Shown here: piece by piece, positions 25,782 through 43,987 of the stretch
How the letters are laid out: every line of letters starts with the position of its first letter
Numbering within the stretch: position 1 is the first letter of the stretch
NCBI GenBank assembly: GCA_963921795.1
Contig: OY997639.1
Coordinates: 53,974,553-54,038,552, forward strand
DNA length: 64,000 nucleotides
Reading direction: 5' to 3'
From: Nannobrachium achirus
Lineage: Eukaryota > Chordata > Actinopteri > Myctophiformes > Myctophidae
Position numbers and translations under genes: made by a program
The notes under the pieces: generated by a model
What the model saw: only the letters and a program-made list of their open reading frames with translations
Told to the model about the DNA's origin: nothing
The model's database searches: none

Positions 25782-28700
25782 GTCTCTGTCAGGCAGAAAC
25801 CTTGTATCTCCAAGTTTCAAATTTGTAAATCTTTTCGCAAAGTAAAGCACTGCTTCATCATACAAGGCCATCGCACAAAAGTAGTGAAAACAGCTGATCT
25901 ACAAGCACACAACGCCTCGCGGTGCGAGGCTTTGTGTGCTTGTAGATCGGCTGTTTTTTTAAAATGATAAATACAAAACAAATGGTTTTGGACATACAAG
26001 GTTTCCACCCGACAACGATGATGAAAAAATAACAACAATATAATGAAATAATGGAGTCGTCTTTTGATTCCACCACTGCTTACTGACCTGCTCTGCCCGC
26101 TGTCCTTGGCGAAGATGCGGACGGTCTTGTCAAAACTGGAGGAGACAAACTCCCTCCCTGTCGGGGAGTAGTCAACGTCTAACACGGCAGAGACGTGATC
26201 CATGTGCACCGTAACCGCTTTATCTAGATGCCTCATGTCGTATGTGTATAGACTGGTGAGAGGCAAGAAACACAGTCACGATTAGGGGTGAAACAGTTAA
26301 TGGAGTCTGCAACACAATTTTATACAATGTAGTGGGGGGTTCCTGCTTCATCTCTCTCTCAGCTATGGGGTCCTTAGCCTGAAAAACATTGAAGACCCCT
26401 GTAATAAATAATCTATTATAATAGAATTATTGATTGCTGTGTAGCAGAAATGGACCTTGAAGTCAAATAACAAAACAATTAAATAGGATAGCAGGCAGAC
26501 ATCAGTCTAAATGACAGTATGCTCACTTGTTGTCTTCATTTGAACATGTGAAGTAAAAAGCTTCCATCGGGTTCCAGCACAACGTGTTGCTCCTCATACT
26601 CATAATAACCTGTGGTAGGGGAGGGGGGGAAAGAAAAAAGATCATTTACACTTCAGTTTTCCCCTAAAACGATGTCTAACCAGGGCATGGAAAGCCCCAG
26701 GGACTAGAACAACATGTACATGTGCACCTCTTCACTGTAATGGTAGCACTATTTAATAAATGTTATGTCTGAGGCAGCCGTCTGGAACCCAGATCCAGGG
26801 TTTCTGCAGGTTTAGACAAGCTAGATTTTAAAGGATATCTCTGGCCAATGAGCCTTATCCTTAATACATGATATGCCCTATATAACATCAACAATTTGAG
26901 TAAAAGATTAAGTTCTAGATTAAGTGTTTTAAATTAGTTATTTTAGTTTATCCTTTTAAGACTTTTTAATTGCACTTGTCTCTGTCAGGTGGTCCAAAAA
27001 CTGTTACTTTTGAATTTGAAAAGAATCAAAAGTAGCAGATCAATAAGCTCAAAACACATTGTGAGCTTGTAGATCTGCTAAATTGATGCTTTTGTGTGAA
27101 GCTGTAGTATAATGAAGTAGGGCGATAATTTACTAAATAACTCAAAAAATTCAAATATGGAGATAAGAGGTTTCTGCCCGACAGCAACGATGACATAATA
27201 GGGACGCTAGAGTTGTATTTTACCTTTTTAAGTGGGGCAGATTCTCTCATGTCGTACAGCACTATACTTCTGTCTGAAGCACAGCTGGCAAGAAGCTCCG
27301 TCTGTGGAAACACAATCATGATTAATAAACTTTATTACACAATTCTGTGGAAAGACAATCACTGTTACTTAACTTAACATAATACATCTCTGGCATTATC
27401 AGGAATAAGTGTTAAAAGAAGATGCAAAGTTGGTATCGAAATTCAGTTTCAAGTAGGAACCGAATCCAAATTGCCAGCTACCCATAAGAATGAAGGAATT
27501 GAGATGCGCACCCCTAGTCTTCACTTCCCCAAGAGTAAAAAAGAATTAAGGGCAGTTATTTCCATTTGTAATATCCAACACCTTCTCAAACAAACCCTTC
27601 TACAGCTGGAGGGTATCAGGTCTAACGATGACAATTATCGATTTAATCATTAATCAATGACTTGATACATCTTGTCGATCGGTCATGGTTTGATACACAC
27701 AATTTACTTTTCCTAGTATCCTCCTTTTCCTATGATAACAGTTGAAAGCAGCAGTGGTTGAAACATTTGTGGATAATAGCATTTTTGAGCTGCTAATAAT
27801 ATTGTCACTGACGCTCCGAAATCTCGCATTTCCATATTCAAACTTTTTGTGTTTTTTTTTTTTTTTTGTAAATTAACTCATACAGTGCCAGGCGACTTTT
27901 AGAGCAACTTTCTCACTATGGGCTTCCCTGCCAAGCGACTTTGGGCGACTTTTACTTAGAAAAAAAAAAAAAAAAGTTTTAAATCTTTTTGGACCCCATT
28001 AAATCTAGTAAACATGATTTCAATCGCGATTTTGTATGTTCCACCCCCATACAACCCCATCTTTATACAGGGCAGCCATCTTTGTTTACATAACATGTAA
28101 ACAAAGATGGTGCATGATCTGTGCATGGGTGTGCATGATCTGTGCACTACAAATTACATGGAAGTCTATGGAGAGGGCTGGCACTAATGCCACTCGAGGG
28201 CATTTTTAATTGGCAGTAAAGTTAACACACTACGTAATCACACTACAGTGTCAGACAAAAGCATCACAAGTACCAGTAGTCCAGGCAAACTAGCGTTTTA
28301 CGAGAAAGTAATTGTAACAGAATTTTTTTCTTCACAGACCTTTTCTATAAGGTCTCCAGAACAACATACTAAAAGTCCTAATAAATCCTAGTTGCGGAAA
28401 TATGTTTAATTGGCACCAATCCAAGAAATCCACCCAGGAGGAAAATACCCAGAAAAATATTTTTTTTTCTGGGTATTTAAGGAGGATCTGAGGGGTCTAA
28501 CTAGGGGTTTGTCATGATGCTGAATCCATTGCAGGCATTTGTTTTGCACAAAAAACATTCCGTGGGCTAGAAATGGCCTCAGAAAACAATACACGTATGG
28601 GTGAGTATTCATGTTAGTCGGAGGCCTTAGGGTTTTTTTTCTCGTGCTAATCAGTCTAAAAGTGCAAAATTTTGCACAGATGTAGCTCAGGGCATGCTCT

Positions 28701-31700
28701 AATGATTTAGCTAGGGCGCCCGAGTCGGCGACCTTCGGGGTCACCACAGCAGCCACAAAACTCTGACTCAACACTTTTCATCACTAAAGTCGATGGGAGC
28801 CCAACTTGATCTGGCCGCTGTGGCGACCCCGAATGTCGCAGACTCGGGCGCCCTAGCTAAATCATTAGAGCATGCCCTGAGCTACATCTGTGCAAAATTT
28901 TGCTAACATGAATACTCACCAATACGTGTATTGTTTTCTGAGGCCATTTCTAGCCCACGGAATGTTTTTTGTGCAAAACAAATGCCTGCAATGGATTCGG
29001 CATCATGACAAACCCCTAGTTAGACCCCTCAGATCCTCCTTAAATACCCAGAAAAAAAAAGATTCTGGGTATTTTCCTCCTGGGTGGATTTCTTGGATTG
29101 GTGCCAATTAAACATATTTCCGCAACTAGGATTTATTAGGACTTTTAGTATGTTGTTCTGGAGACCTTATAGAAAAGGTCTGTGAAGAAAAGAATTCTGT
29201 TACAATTACTTTCTGTTTTGGGTCCAAAATGAGCTAGTTTGCCTGAACTACAGAGCCACAATCCCAAAATGTTGGCTGTTTTATCATTTGAATCCTGAAA
29301 AAAACTGTTTTGGAAATGTTTGAGACGATATGCAGGATTTTGTTTGCAATAACGAATGGCCGGGAAATCAGGACCGTAGAATGTTCAATAATGAATTGAT
29401 GAAATAGATTAATTTAACCGAGCCAATTCTTTAACAATGGATTAAATCGACACAACAATTAATTGTTGACAATTGACTTCCATAGCTTGGTCCACTCTGC
29501 GTAGAGCGGAGGGAGGTCTCACCTCTACGGGGTTGAAGCGCACGGAGCTGAAGCTGTCCACGCCCCAGGAGAAGGAGCGCACTGGACTGCTCCTCTGCTC
29601 GTCCCAGATGTCCACCTGCTGGCCACACGTCACAAACACGCCGTCGTTCTGGTGATGGTCCAACCCTGTGAACACCGTCTGGGATGATGGAGACAACGGC
29701 ATTAGGGATGGGACGATAAGCGATATTATCGTCTATCGTGATTAAAGATTTTAAAAAACCCACTCAAGATAATCGTATCGTAGAGTTTTAATTTATCGTG
29801 AAACCATCCTCCGTCATGCACTGGGATCAATTCACCTTTTATTTGCCGAGCTGCATATCTGTTACAATTTAAACCCTCTATAATTGGTCAAACGGACCTG
29901 GAAATAACATACTTGATACAGTGACCAAATTTCTTTGCCGAAAAATAGCCGATCTACAAGCTCACAACAACAAGATCTTGTAGATCTGCAATTTTTTGGC
30001 AAATGTTTCGCCTCAGGATTATGGATGTTGGGGATATTTTGATTATCGCAGTAATATCGTAAATCGCAATTTTTACGGTCACAATAATCGTGACATGAGA
30101 TTTTCATATCGTCCCATCACTACTGTGATGCTGGAGACACAACGGCATACATACATCAGCAACGCTCACACATTAGTATGACATCGTTTCAGGAGTCATA
30201 GTTTCCCAGGATTGTTGCTGTAATTATTAAAATATCAACAATCTTTGGCTTTCTGACTATATGATATCGCTACTGTTTAAGCCCTTTAAAACATCCATTA
30301 CATTAATGCTTGTCGTCATGTCAATAAAAATAAAAATAAATGACAGGTCTAATATCTCTGTGCTTATTTCTGGTTATTTGGTATTTACAACAGATAATGT
30401 CCAAAAAAAGGAAATGGGGCATGACATTTCCTATTGCTACTTATGTATTTGCCCTAGTAGTCCTATTTAGAGCAATAGATGCATTTCATAAGCTGCTAAA
30501 TGAGCCAAACATATATCTAAAAGCGCTTTATGATTGCCTGCAAATTTCAAGAATACTGTCATAAAGTGTGATAAACCATTTTTGACATTCATGGTCAATT
30601 TAAATTTCATTTTTTGTTTGCCTTTTACGCTTTGGCGATTAAGCAAAATAATTGTAATTATCTTACTTATAAATAAGGAAACCTCTGTCTTCAAAACATG
30701 TCTGTTTTGCCCAGTTCTCATCAGTGGCTGGAGCAATTCATCTGAATTTGCACAGTGACACTGGCCAAAATGTTAGCTATTATCCTGAAATAATGTTCAC
30801 GACTGGCTATGATGAGCTGTGGAAACAATACAGTAACGTCAGCTATACAGTACCTTTCCAAGAATAGTGTTGAGGGGCTCCTCTTCCTCCCCATAGCCCG
30901 GTTTCTCCATTTTCCATTGTTTGATGGTTCTGTCATCACCAACCTATCACACACACACGCACACACACACACACACACACACACGCGCGCGCGCACGCGC
31001 ACACGCACACGCACACACACACAGTTACTGTTACCCACTGCCAAACTGCTAGTAGGTTAAGTTTAGAAACCTGAGAATTACAGATCTCATGAAAGACCTC
31101 AGTTGTTGTTACAAATGGAAAAAGAAAGTTACCGTAAAGAAGGAAGTGCCACAGAATCGGACAACCATTCCCCGAACAAAGCCCTCATGGGCCTGGATCG
31201 TGCGGACACATTCACGTTTGGTTAGATCCCACAATCTCACCTGAGGAACAGATTAGAGAAACACTTAATTGGATAGCATATCACCATCAACGCTGTTATT
31301 AATGAAACAAAGTCATGTCATATATGCTAATATGCTGTGGTTATATATTGACCGTATTGCAATATGTCTATTTACTAGTAGTCTATCTCTAACAAAGACT
31401 TGATAACTATGGCGATCTATTGATATACGGGGGTAGGGCTGTTACGATCATGACATTATACTTGACGAGTAACTGTCTTACAAATAATAGCGATTAACAA
31501 TTTAATTCTCTCTTTGCCATTGAAATTGAGACATACATCAAAACAACGCTTATCTTTGACTTTTCAGGCTTTGTAAACAAAGTTTGCACAGCTCAAAGAA
31601 TATTCACAGAAATGACAAAAAATGACTGGTACCAATAATCTAAATAAATATTATGGACATGGACAAAATAGGTCATACATTCAATTCAATAATTGTACAT

Positions 31701-32654
31701 TTTCAAACATTACAAAAAAAAATAATGGAAATGAATTTAATTCTGACGATTATTTCAAATAATTGTGATTATTTCAAGCTGCGATCAGGGCATCAGGCAA
31801 TCAAGTAATAACTGTGAAAAGTCCTTTAACATGGCCTCAATATAGCTCAATAATACCTCTCCATCACAAGCACCAGACAGCAGAGTGGACAGACTTGTGG
31901 AGTGTTTGGCCATGCAGTTGATTCCATCTCTGTGTCCGTCCAGGGAAGCCAGGAATGGCTTTGCAAACACTCTTTCCAGCTTGGTGGCATTCAGAGCCCT
32001 GGTGTATTCCCTTGGAACCTCAAATGGGTTGAGGACTGGGTCATAGTTTCTGGGTACTGAAAGCAGTCAATAGTCAACTGCTTTGAATATTTTCTTCTCC
32101 TTGTTGTAATATCCGTTCTATGTGTTCAATTAGCTGACAGCAACTCACAGAGTGTTTATAACATTTAAGTTGTATTTGCTTCCTGTTTTAGACAAGACAA
32201 CTGGGAAACTTTAAAGTCTCAGGTTCGATGTTTCGAGCTGTCAAATGAGCAAACTTATCCCCCCAACATTTCTTATGTACATGATGTAGATAAGGCCTAA
32301 TATTTCTACAATTGCTACGAAACCTGTGGGCAGCCAGTCATAATGGGCATAAACAATAAGTTGAAGGGATCATTTAGGTCTAATAATGAGGTAATATGCA
32401 AGTTCAAAGTATACTTTACATAATTTCCGACCATTTCCCAAAGCATACATTTATTCTTATTTTTAACATTTTCGTGAAAGATTAATCATACAAATAAATA
32501 GAAACTGTAATAATATTTCGATTTTAGGTGCCCATCTCTGTAGTACCTTTGCTAACGAATAGCTAGTAGATCAAGATCACTCACCTCGCTGGATGTCATA
32601 TTTAGTCTCTCGGACAAAGTCGTCCGGGTTTCGCGAGAGAACTTTAACTTTCAT
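17435..32654 (-). CDS. dcaf13: DDB1- and CUL4-associated factor 13 (Sof1-type WD40 protein)
   Basis: Eleven minus-strand coding exons, all with GT-AG borders and matching phases: 32585-32654, 31857-32056, 31133-31240, 30854-30943, 29523-29678, 27224-27301, 26527-26609, 26088-26252, 25500-25635, 19440-19603, 17435-17522. They sum to 1338 bases, 445 residues, the same length as human DCAF13. The protein starts [12 protein letters not shown] and ends KHVVAVVK. It is a WD40 propeller (for example [41 protein letters not shown]) followed by the basic Sof1 tail from residue 363. DCAF13/Sof1 acts in the nucleolar small-subunit processome (18S rRNA maturation) and as a CUL4-DDB1 substrate receptor; YDMR in two blades may serve as DDB1-binding WDxR-like motifs (inference). 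Introns 9 (5.9 kb) and 10 are swollen with repeats. It is head-to-head with slc25a32. Confidence 0.97.
17940..17959. repeat. Poly-A tract
   Basis: A run of 19 A inside dcaf13 intron 10; no element body was recognised next to it. Confidence 0.7.
18354..18425. repeat. Dispersed hairpin, diverged copy
   Basis: Left arm TCAAAAATAGCTGATCTACA and right arm TTGTGAGCCTGTACTTTGGG, ending CTGTTTTTGA. The change to CAGGCTC in the left arm is matched by GAGCCTG in the right arm. No surrounding element was recognised. Confidence 0.7.
18713..18730 (-). other. Candidate 18-nt microexon of dcaf13
   Basis: In dcaf13 intron 10, minus strand, 18 bases (GGAAGCACGACGCAGGAA) are flanked by an upstream AG after a T-rich tract and a downstream GTATGT. 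Inserted between exons 10 and 11 it keeps the frame and would add a second EARRRK after the existing EARRRK. The similarity to the end of exon 10 continues a little upstream (LREARRRK against MKEARRRK), so it looks like a duplicated exon end. The 445-residue protein is complete without it. Whether it is used cannot be told from sequence. Confidence 0.4.
18768..19378 (+). mobile_element. TTAA-type piggyBac-like MITE (copy C)
   Basis: Third copy of the element at 251-844. The right end is CTAAATGGG with TTAA at 19379-19382; the left end is eroded to CATTTAGGCC. Its interior TTAA has itself taken an insertion (18799-18929). One complete hairpin is present near 18945-19022, with a repeated GAGCGCTGT in its loop; the second hairpin survives only as a trace near 19318. 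It lies 61 bases from dcaf13 exon 10. Confidence 0.75.
18799..18929. mobile_element. Short piggyBac-like insertion inside copy C
   Basis: 131 bases starting CCCATTCAGGCC and ending GGCCTAAATGGG, flanked by TTAA on both sides (18795-18798 and 18930-18933). Copy D has the uninterrupted target GAATGCTTTAACCAGTG near 61806-61822, so filled and empty sites can be compared directly. The inserted piece shares its ends with the host element. Confidence 0.8.
19629..19860. mobile_element. hAT-type remnant
   Basis: TTGTTTCTCAAACCTTTTCA near 19624 and CACTTTGAGAACAACTGG near 19836 resemble inverted ends of the CAGTGGTTCTCA family. The interior has words in GGTCCATTTGGTCCATTTTG. It starts about 20 bases upstream of dcaf13 exon 10. 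Confidence 0.4.
20060..21050. other. dcaf13 intron 9, unrecognised repeat
   Basis: TGTTCGATTACTCGATTAAC (about 20082) and two CTGCAGCCCTAA words (about 20150 and 20868) are typical of old hAT ends. Open frames of 184 codons (minus) and 196 codons (plus) overlap each other here. Neither resembles a known family by eye and the minus one is low-complexity serine-leucine, so neither is called as a gene. Confidence 0.35.
21060..22860. other. Repeat-poor island in dcaf13 intron 9, candidate conserved regulatory block
   Basis: Within one of the most repeat-dense introns, about 1.8 kb has almost none of the window's mobile elements (one MITE end near 21830-21890). It has long complex stretches with homeodomain-like TAATTA/ATTAAA words, such as TTCTAATTAAAAGCAATGAT near 21191 and CCATAATTAAAGACCC near 22174. 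No splice-competent exon was recognised. A minus open frame (21325-21549) is not similar to anything I know. The call rests on composition only. Confidence 0.35.
22979..23690. mobile_element. CTGTCAGG-family MITE, interrupted by a hAT element
   Basis: Starts GCTGTCAGGCAGAAACC and ends GTTTCCACCAGACGGAG. It is split at the CCCTACTT target by the hAT element at 23049-23552. The right part holds a shortened hairpin (AGCAGATCCACAAG..CTTGTAAATCTGCT, about 23603-23638). The sequence on both sides is of the AAGTA hAT family, so this MITE is itself an insertion. Confidence 0.65.
23049..23552. mobile_element. hAT-type MITE, CAGGGGTCTTCAAC family
   Basis: Starts CAGGGGTCCTCAACCGG and ends CGTTGAAGACCCCTG, with 8-bp flanks CCCCACTT (23041-23048) and CCCTACTT (23553-23560), seven of eight identical. 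It carries a long, nearly perfect dispersed hairpin at about 23200-23272, in which CTCTCAAC and GTTGAGAG match across the stem. A second member is at 47845-48306. Confidence 0.8.
24100..24292. mobile_element. hAT MITE fragment, AAGTA family
   Basis: AGTACTTTTACTAATCAGTA-type words end in GTACTTTTTCCACCACTG at 24275-24292. A decayed hairpin arm (GGGAGCTTCTAGACTGGCTA) lies near 24110. Confidence 0.5.
24476..25224. mobile_element. hAT-type element, CAGTGGTTCTCA family, with unrelated interior
   Basis: Starts CAGTGGTTCTCAATC and ends GGTTGAGAACCACTAG. The outer parts match 5096-5507, including a right hairpin arm near 24530-24565. The middle (about 24780-25150, rich in CG dinucleotides) is unrelated to that copy and may be a further insertion. 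Flanks GCCTAGGA and CACTAGGA agree in six of eight bases. Confidence 0.5.
25424..25490. repeat. AAGGTAGCTCTCCACC repeat fragment beside dcaf13 exon 9
   Basis: Left end of the family seen whole at 58423-58745. It reaches to within about ten bases of the exon 9 donor (25494-25499). Confidence 0.55.
25683..25778. repeat. (ATGT)n and (AT)n microsatellite
   Basis: About eight ATGT units followed by about 30 AT units, directly next to a CTGTCAGG-family MITE in dcaf13 intron 8. Confidence 0.95.
25786..26017. mobile_element. CTGTCAGG-family MITE with hairpin
   Basis: Ends CTGTCAGGCAGAAACCTTGT and ACAAGGTTTCCACCCGACAA are inverted. The centre is a complete hairpin (about 25887-25957) in which CAAGCACACAA is matched by TTGTGTGCTTG, against CTCAC/GTGAG in other copies. 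It occupies most of the intron between dcaf13 exons 8 and 9. Confidence 0.75.
26340..26405. mobile_element. hAT remnant, CAGGGGTCTTCAA family
   Basis: A right end reading GGGTCCTTAGCCTGAAAAAC then ATTGAAGACCCCTG. The left end is not found. Confidence 0.5.
26983..27187. mobile_element. CTGTCAGG-family MITE with hairpin
   Basis: Left end TCTGTCAGGTGG and right end GGTTTCTGCCCGACAGC. A hairpin with arms AGTAGCAGATCAATAAGCTC and GAGCTTGTAGATCTGCT lies at about 27024-27085. It is in dcaf13 intron 6, 36 bases from exon 6. Confidence 0.65.
28077..28112. repeat. Short palindrome
   Basis: CCATCTTTGTTTACAT and ATGTAAACAAAGATGG are perfect inverted arms around a 3-base spacer in dcaf13 intron 5. Confidence 0.8.
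28277..29251. mobile_element. Foldback element with arms of about 450 bp
   Basis: The left arm (about 28277-28756) and right arm (about 28813-29251) are inverted copies with over 90% identity by eye, around a loop of about 55 bases. Tips are GTAGTCCAGGCAAACTAGC and GCTAGTTTGCCTGAACTAC. The left arm has an extra segment of about 50 bases (near 28616-28664). The flanks on both sides look like pieces of a CTGTCAGG-family MITE, so it probably landed in one. Open frames on both arms are mirror images and not genes. A further copy is split by the LINE at 33185-34830. Confidence 0.8.
29938..30000. repeat. Dispersed hairpin
   Basis: Arms CGAAAAATAGCCGATCTACA and AGATCTTGTAGATCTGCAAT end in TTTTTTGG. 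It lies between ATCGT-rich sequences (29715-29810 and 30040-30120) that resemble the two ends of an old hAT element. Confidence 0.65.
30250..30770. other. Repeat-poor block in dcaf13 intron 4
   Basis: About 500 bases of AT-rich, complex sequence with none of the window's mobile-element words. No exon was recognised: its open frames have no coding character and no suitable splice sites in phase with dcaf13. It may be a conserved non-coding element, judged only by contrast with its surroundings. Confidence 0.3.
30949..31022. repeat. (CA)n/(CG)n microsatellite
   Basis: CA units with an inner CGCGCGCG stretch, starting six bases upstream of dcaf13 exon 4, so it forms part of the acceptor region of that exon (pyrimidine GT repeat on the minus strand). 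Confidence 0.9.
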
Positions 32655-32885
32655 TTCGTGATCGTAGAAACAATGAAGGAGGAAAGGGTCTTAAATTTAT
32701 AGAACAAAGTATTTAAATGTTTCACTGCATAGTTCACAACTGGCCCATGTGTTGATGTGTGAGAAAAAATAACGTCACGTGATACACTACTGTTGCATTG
32801 TGGGACACGGACGGCGCAGGAGCGGAGTCAATTCCCTTCATGGCTTGTTGTTCCGGTTGAACTCTGAAGCGGATACGGAAACGGT
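32655..32885. promoter_or_regulatory. Probable bidirectional dcaf13/slc25a32 promoter with a candidate slc25a32 non-coding first exon
   Basis: This interval lies just upstream of the dcaf13 start. It contains GTCACGTGA (32774-32782, an E-box of USF/TFEB type) and GCATTGTGGGA (about 32794). On the plus strand, sequence ending GGATACGGAAACG at about 32884 is followed by GTAAGTACG, a strong donor. A good acceptor (TTCTTGTTCACCTCAG, ending about 35438) lies 77 bases before the slc25a32 start codon. Human DCAF13 and SLC25A32 are head-to-head neighbours. Transcription here is inferred. Confidence 0.5.
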
Positions 32886-33184
32886 AAGTACGTGTATGTG
32901 TGCGTGCAAAACACCGGATCCAATGGAGACAATAGGGCAGGCTCTAGACCGGATATGAACATTGAGTAGTAAATAGAAACTAGGCTTTCCACAAGCATCA
33001 TATCAAAGGACAGGTCAGACGCGTCATGTAACTTGGTCCAGCAGCTGGCAGTTTCGTCAACATTTGTCAGGCACTGTTGTTCTACAATATGCATTTAAAC
33101 TAAATCGTTACCAAGAAATGTCTTCACCAATGTGTTTTTAAAGGTAAATATGTACAAACAGTTTGAAATGTGAGGGGTCAAACT

Positions 33185-34830
33185 AGGTTTTTTTTTTATT
33201 GATTGATTGAAGGCTTTATTAGAAGTTTGCATAGGAAAATGTACAGATTCATGACGGTACAGTTCACTGGTACAAGGTCTACTAAAAGGAGATCCATGAA
33301 AAGACTAAGCTTATTTCAACAGGAAACCATTAAAGTATCTCATATAACATTGAATGACAGACAAATAGAACACAGTACTATGCAGTAGATATGTAAAGAA
33401 AAAAAGAAAACAGTAGGTCTATACAATCAGTAAGTACAGTATATACAATATATACAAGGAAGGGGCAGGTAACAGTAAGTCTAAACAATCAGTATGTACA
33501 GTATATACAAGGAAGGGGCAGGGAGGGTAGGGTTGGGCTAGGTTTTTACCAGTTGTGAACGGCTGCTGCCTGTAAGTGGTTTTTTAGGGCAATTTTAAAG
33601 GATGCTAGTGATCCACACTCCTTTATGGCCTTCGGTAAGGCATTCCACATTTTTGTGGTGTAGCAGAAGAACGAGTTCGACCCTTTCTTTGAGTTGACTC
33701 TGGGTTGAACGTGATCTGTGGCACTGCCTCTGGTGTTGTAATTATGGACATCCTTAACGTTTATAAAGTATTTTGACAGGTACTTGGGTATCATAGTGGT
33801 GTAGTGTATCTTGTACACCAGGCCCATTGCAAGTTGCTGTACTCTGTCATCTACTCTGAGCCACCCCACTCTTAACTGGTGAGTAGCGGTGAGGTGAGTC
33901 TGATTGGGAAGGTTAAGCAGGACCCTAATTAGTTTATTTTGGGCTGTTTGGAGTTTAGTTTTTAGGGCTTGTGGGGCGTCACGATACCATACGTGGACTC
34001 CATAGTCAAAGAGGGGCTGGATTATTGCACCAGCTATGGTCTTCAGTGTGTTGAAGTTGACCATTGGGGCGATCCTCTGTAGGAAACGAGTTCGTTGGTT
34101 GATTTTTTGTATTACTTTTGAAGTCATCTTTTCGCTGGAAAGATTAGCTTCAAGGATACATCCTAAGTAGGAGATTTCGTTTTTTCGTGTTATGACCTTG
34201 TCACCCACTTTGATTGTGAAGTTCTCTACCTTTTTGAGGTTATGATTTGATCCAAAGAGGATGGACTCGGTTTTGCCCAGGTGAATTGATAATTTGTTGT
34301 CATTAAGCCATGTGCAGATCTTACTCAGTTCAGAGTTAAGTGTCTTTTCAACCTGCAAGTGGTCCTTGCCCGAGACTAGGAGAGCCGAGTCATCCGCGAA
34401 CAGGAACAGGTTGCAGTCGCAAGCAGATGCCATGTCGTTCACGTATATTAGGAACAACAGAGGTCCCAGTATGCTACCTTGGGGAACTCCACAGCTTACT
34501 GGGAGGGGGGGGGACAGGGTACCGTTAATCTCCACCACCTGTTCCCTCCCCACCAGGTAAGATTGCATCCAGCTCACTGCTGCGCTGTCAAGACCGATGG
34601 CTTTTAGTTTCTCAATCAGAATAGCATGATCCACGGTGTCAAATGCCTTCTGGAGGTCCATCATGACCATGCCACTATACTTGCCCTGATCCGCTTCGCG
34701 TTTGATTTGGTCAGTCAAATAGAGAAGGCATGTGTCAGTGGAATGGGATTTTCTGAATCCAGATTGGAACTCGTAAATCAGATTATTCTCATCGAGATAT
34801 CTTGCAATCTGTTCGTAGACTATTTTCATG
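33185..34830 (-). mobile_element. 5'-truncated LINE, CR1/L2/Jockey group, reverse-transcriptase ORF
   Basis: A minus-strand frame from about 34832 to the stop at 33546 encodes about 427 residues of reverse transcriptase and C-terminal region without internal stops. Motifs in order: SGFRKSHSTDTCLLYL; GMVMMDLQKAFDTVDHAIL with the first catalytic Asp; GVPQGSILGPLLFLIYVNDM; LFLFADDSALLV with the FADD catalytic pair; and a tail with YNTRGSA and MWNALPKAIK. No endonuclease domain is present, so the 5' part is lost. The 3' end is a short CAAT repeat plus an A run (33190-33210), as in CR1/L2-like elements. The intact frame suggests a recent insertion. The flanks are foldback-element sequence. Confidence 0.9.
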
Positions 34831-35438
34831 ATTCTGAATCCATTGCAAGCATTTCTTTTGCATGAAACATTCCATAAAAACAGACCCACAAAACTATGGT
34901 TTAGTGACGAGTCATCACTTTTCATAAACAATTTAATGATTGTCACCTGCATTGTTCAGATCTGTGAATACAGACCCCTGTCTGCCCTGGCCAGAAACTT
35001 ACTCAGTTCTGAATACATAAATTAATTAATAATGAGAAAGGGAAAAAAATAGATCAGGAAGACAAACAACGTGTGATATGTATTATTTTATATTACTGAA
35101 CAGATTATCTGACAAATTTACAATCATTTAAAAAAAGATATTAGTATGTATTCATAAAGCTATGGCGCATGCCATTACGTCGTGGTACGTCTGTCTTGTC
35201 CTTGTTGTATCATCCTTGAGGCTCACCTCTCAATCAGGCTTGCTTGAGAGAGCGGCAGGCTGGAAGAAGTGGAAAGGTCGAACCTTCAGACTGGATGTTT
35301 ACAAGCTCTCACACATGTCAGAAACGTGGTCCACACAAGAACATGCACAGTTCGACGGTATCGGGAGCCGCTTATGTGACAACGACAACGTTGCCGGGAT
35401 GTTAACATTGTTTTCCACTGGGGTTTCTTGTTCACCTC
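34831..35438. other. Intergenic between LINE and slc25a32
   Basis: 34831-34930 continues the foldback element interrupted by the LINE (CTGAATCCATTGCAAGC, CACTTTTCAT). The rest has no recognised repeat. The open frame at 35162-35458 has no recognisable product and may overlap slc25a32 5' UTR or promoter. Confidence 0.4.
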
Positions 35439-35514
35439 AGCTAACCTGCTTTAGCTAGCTACACTGAGCCGTGAGGCGTGAGCTCCTCGTCTGCTGCCGC
35501 ACGCTGCTCCAGCG

Positions 35515-43987
<8,473 letters not shown>

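Noticed and set aside
28406-29111. Two mirrored open frames (about 122 and 73 codons) with similar peptides
   Set aside because: They are the same sequence in the two arms of a foldback element, read on opposite strands. No conserved domain.
34294-34560. Plus-strand open frames within the LINE
   Set aside because: Antisense shadows of the reverse-transcriptase frame.
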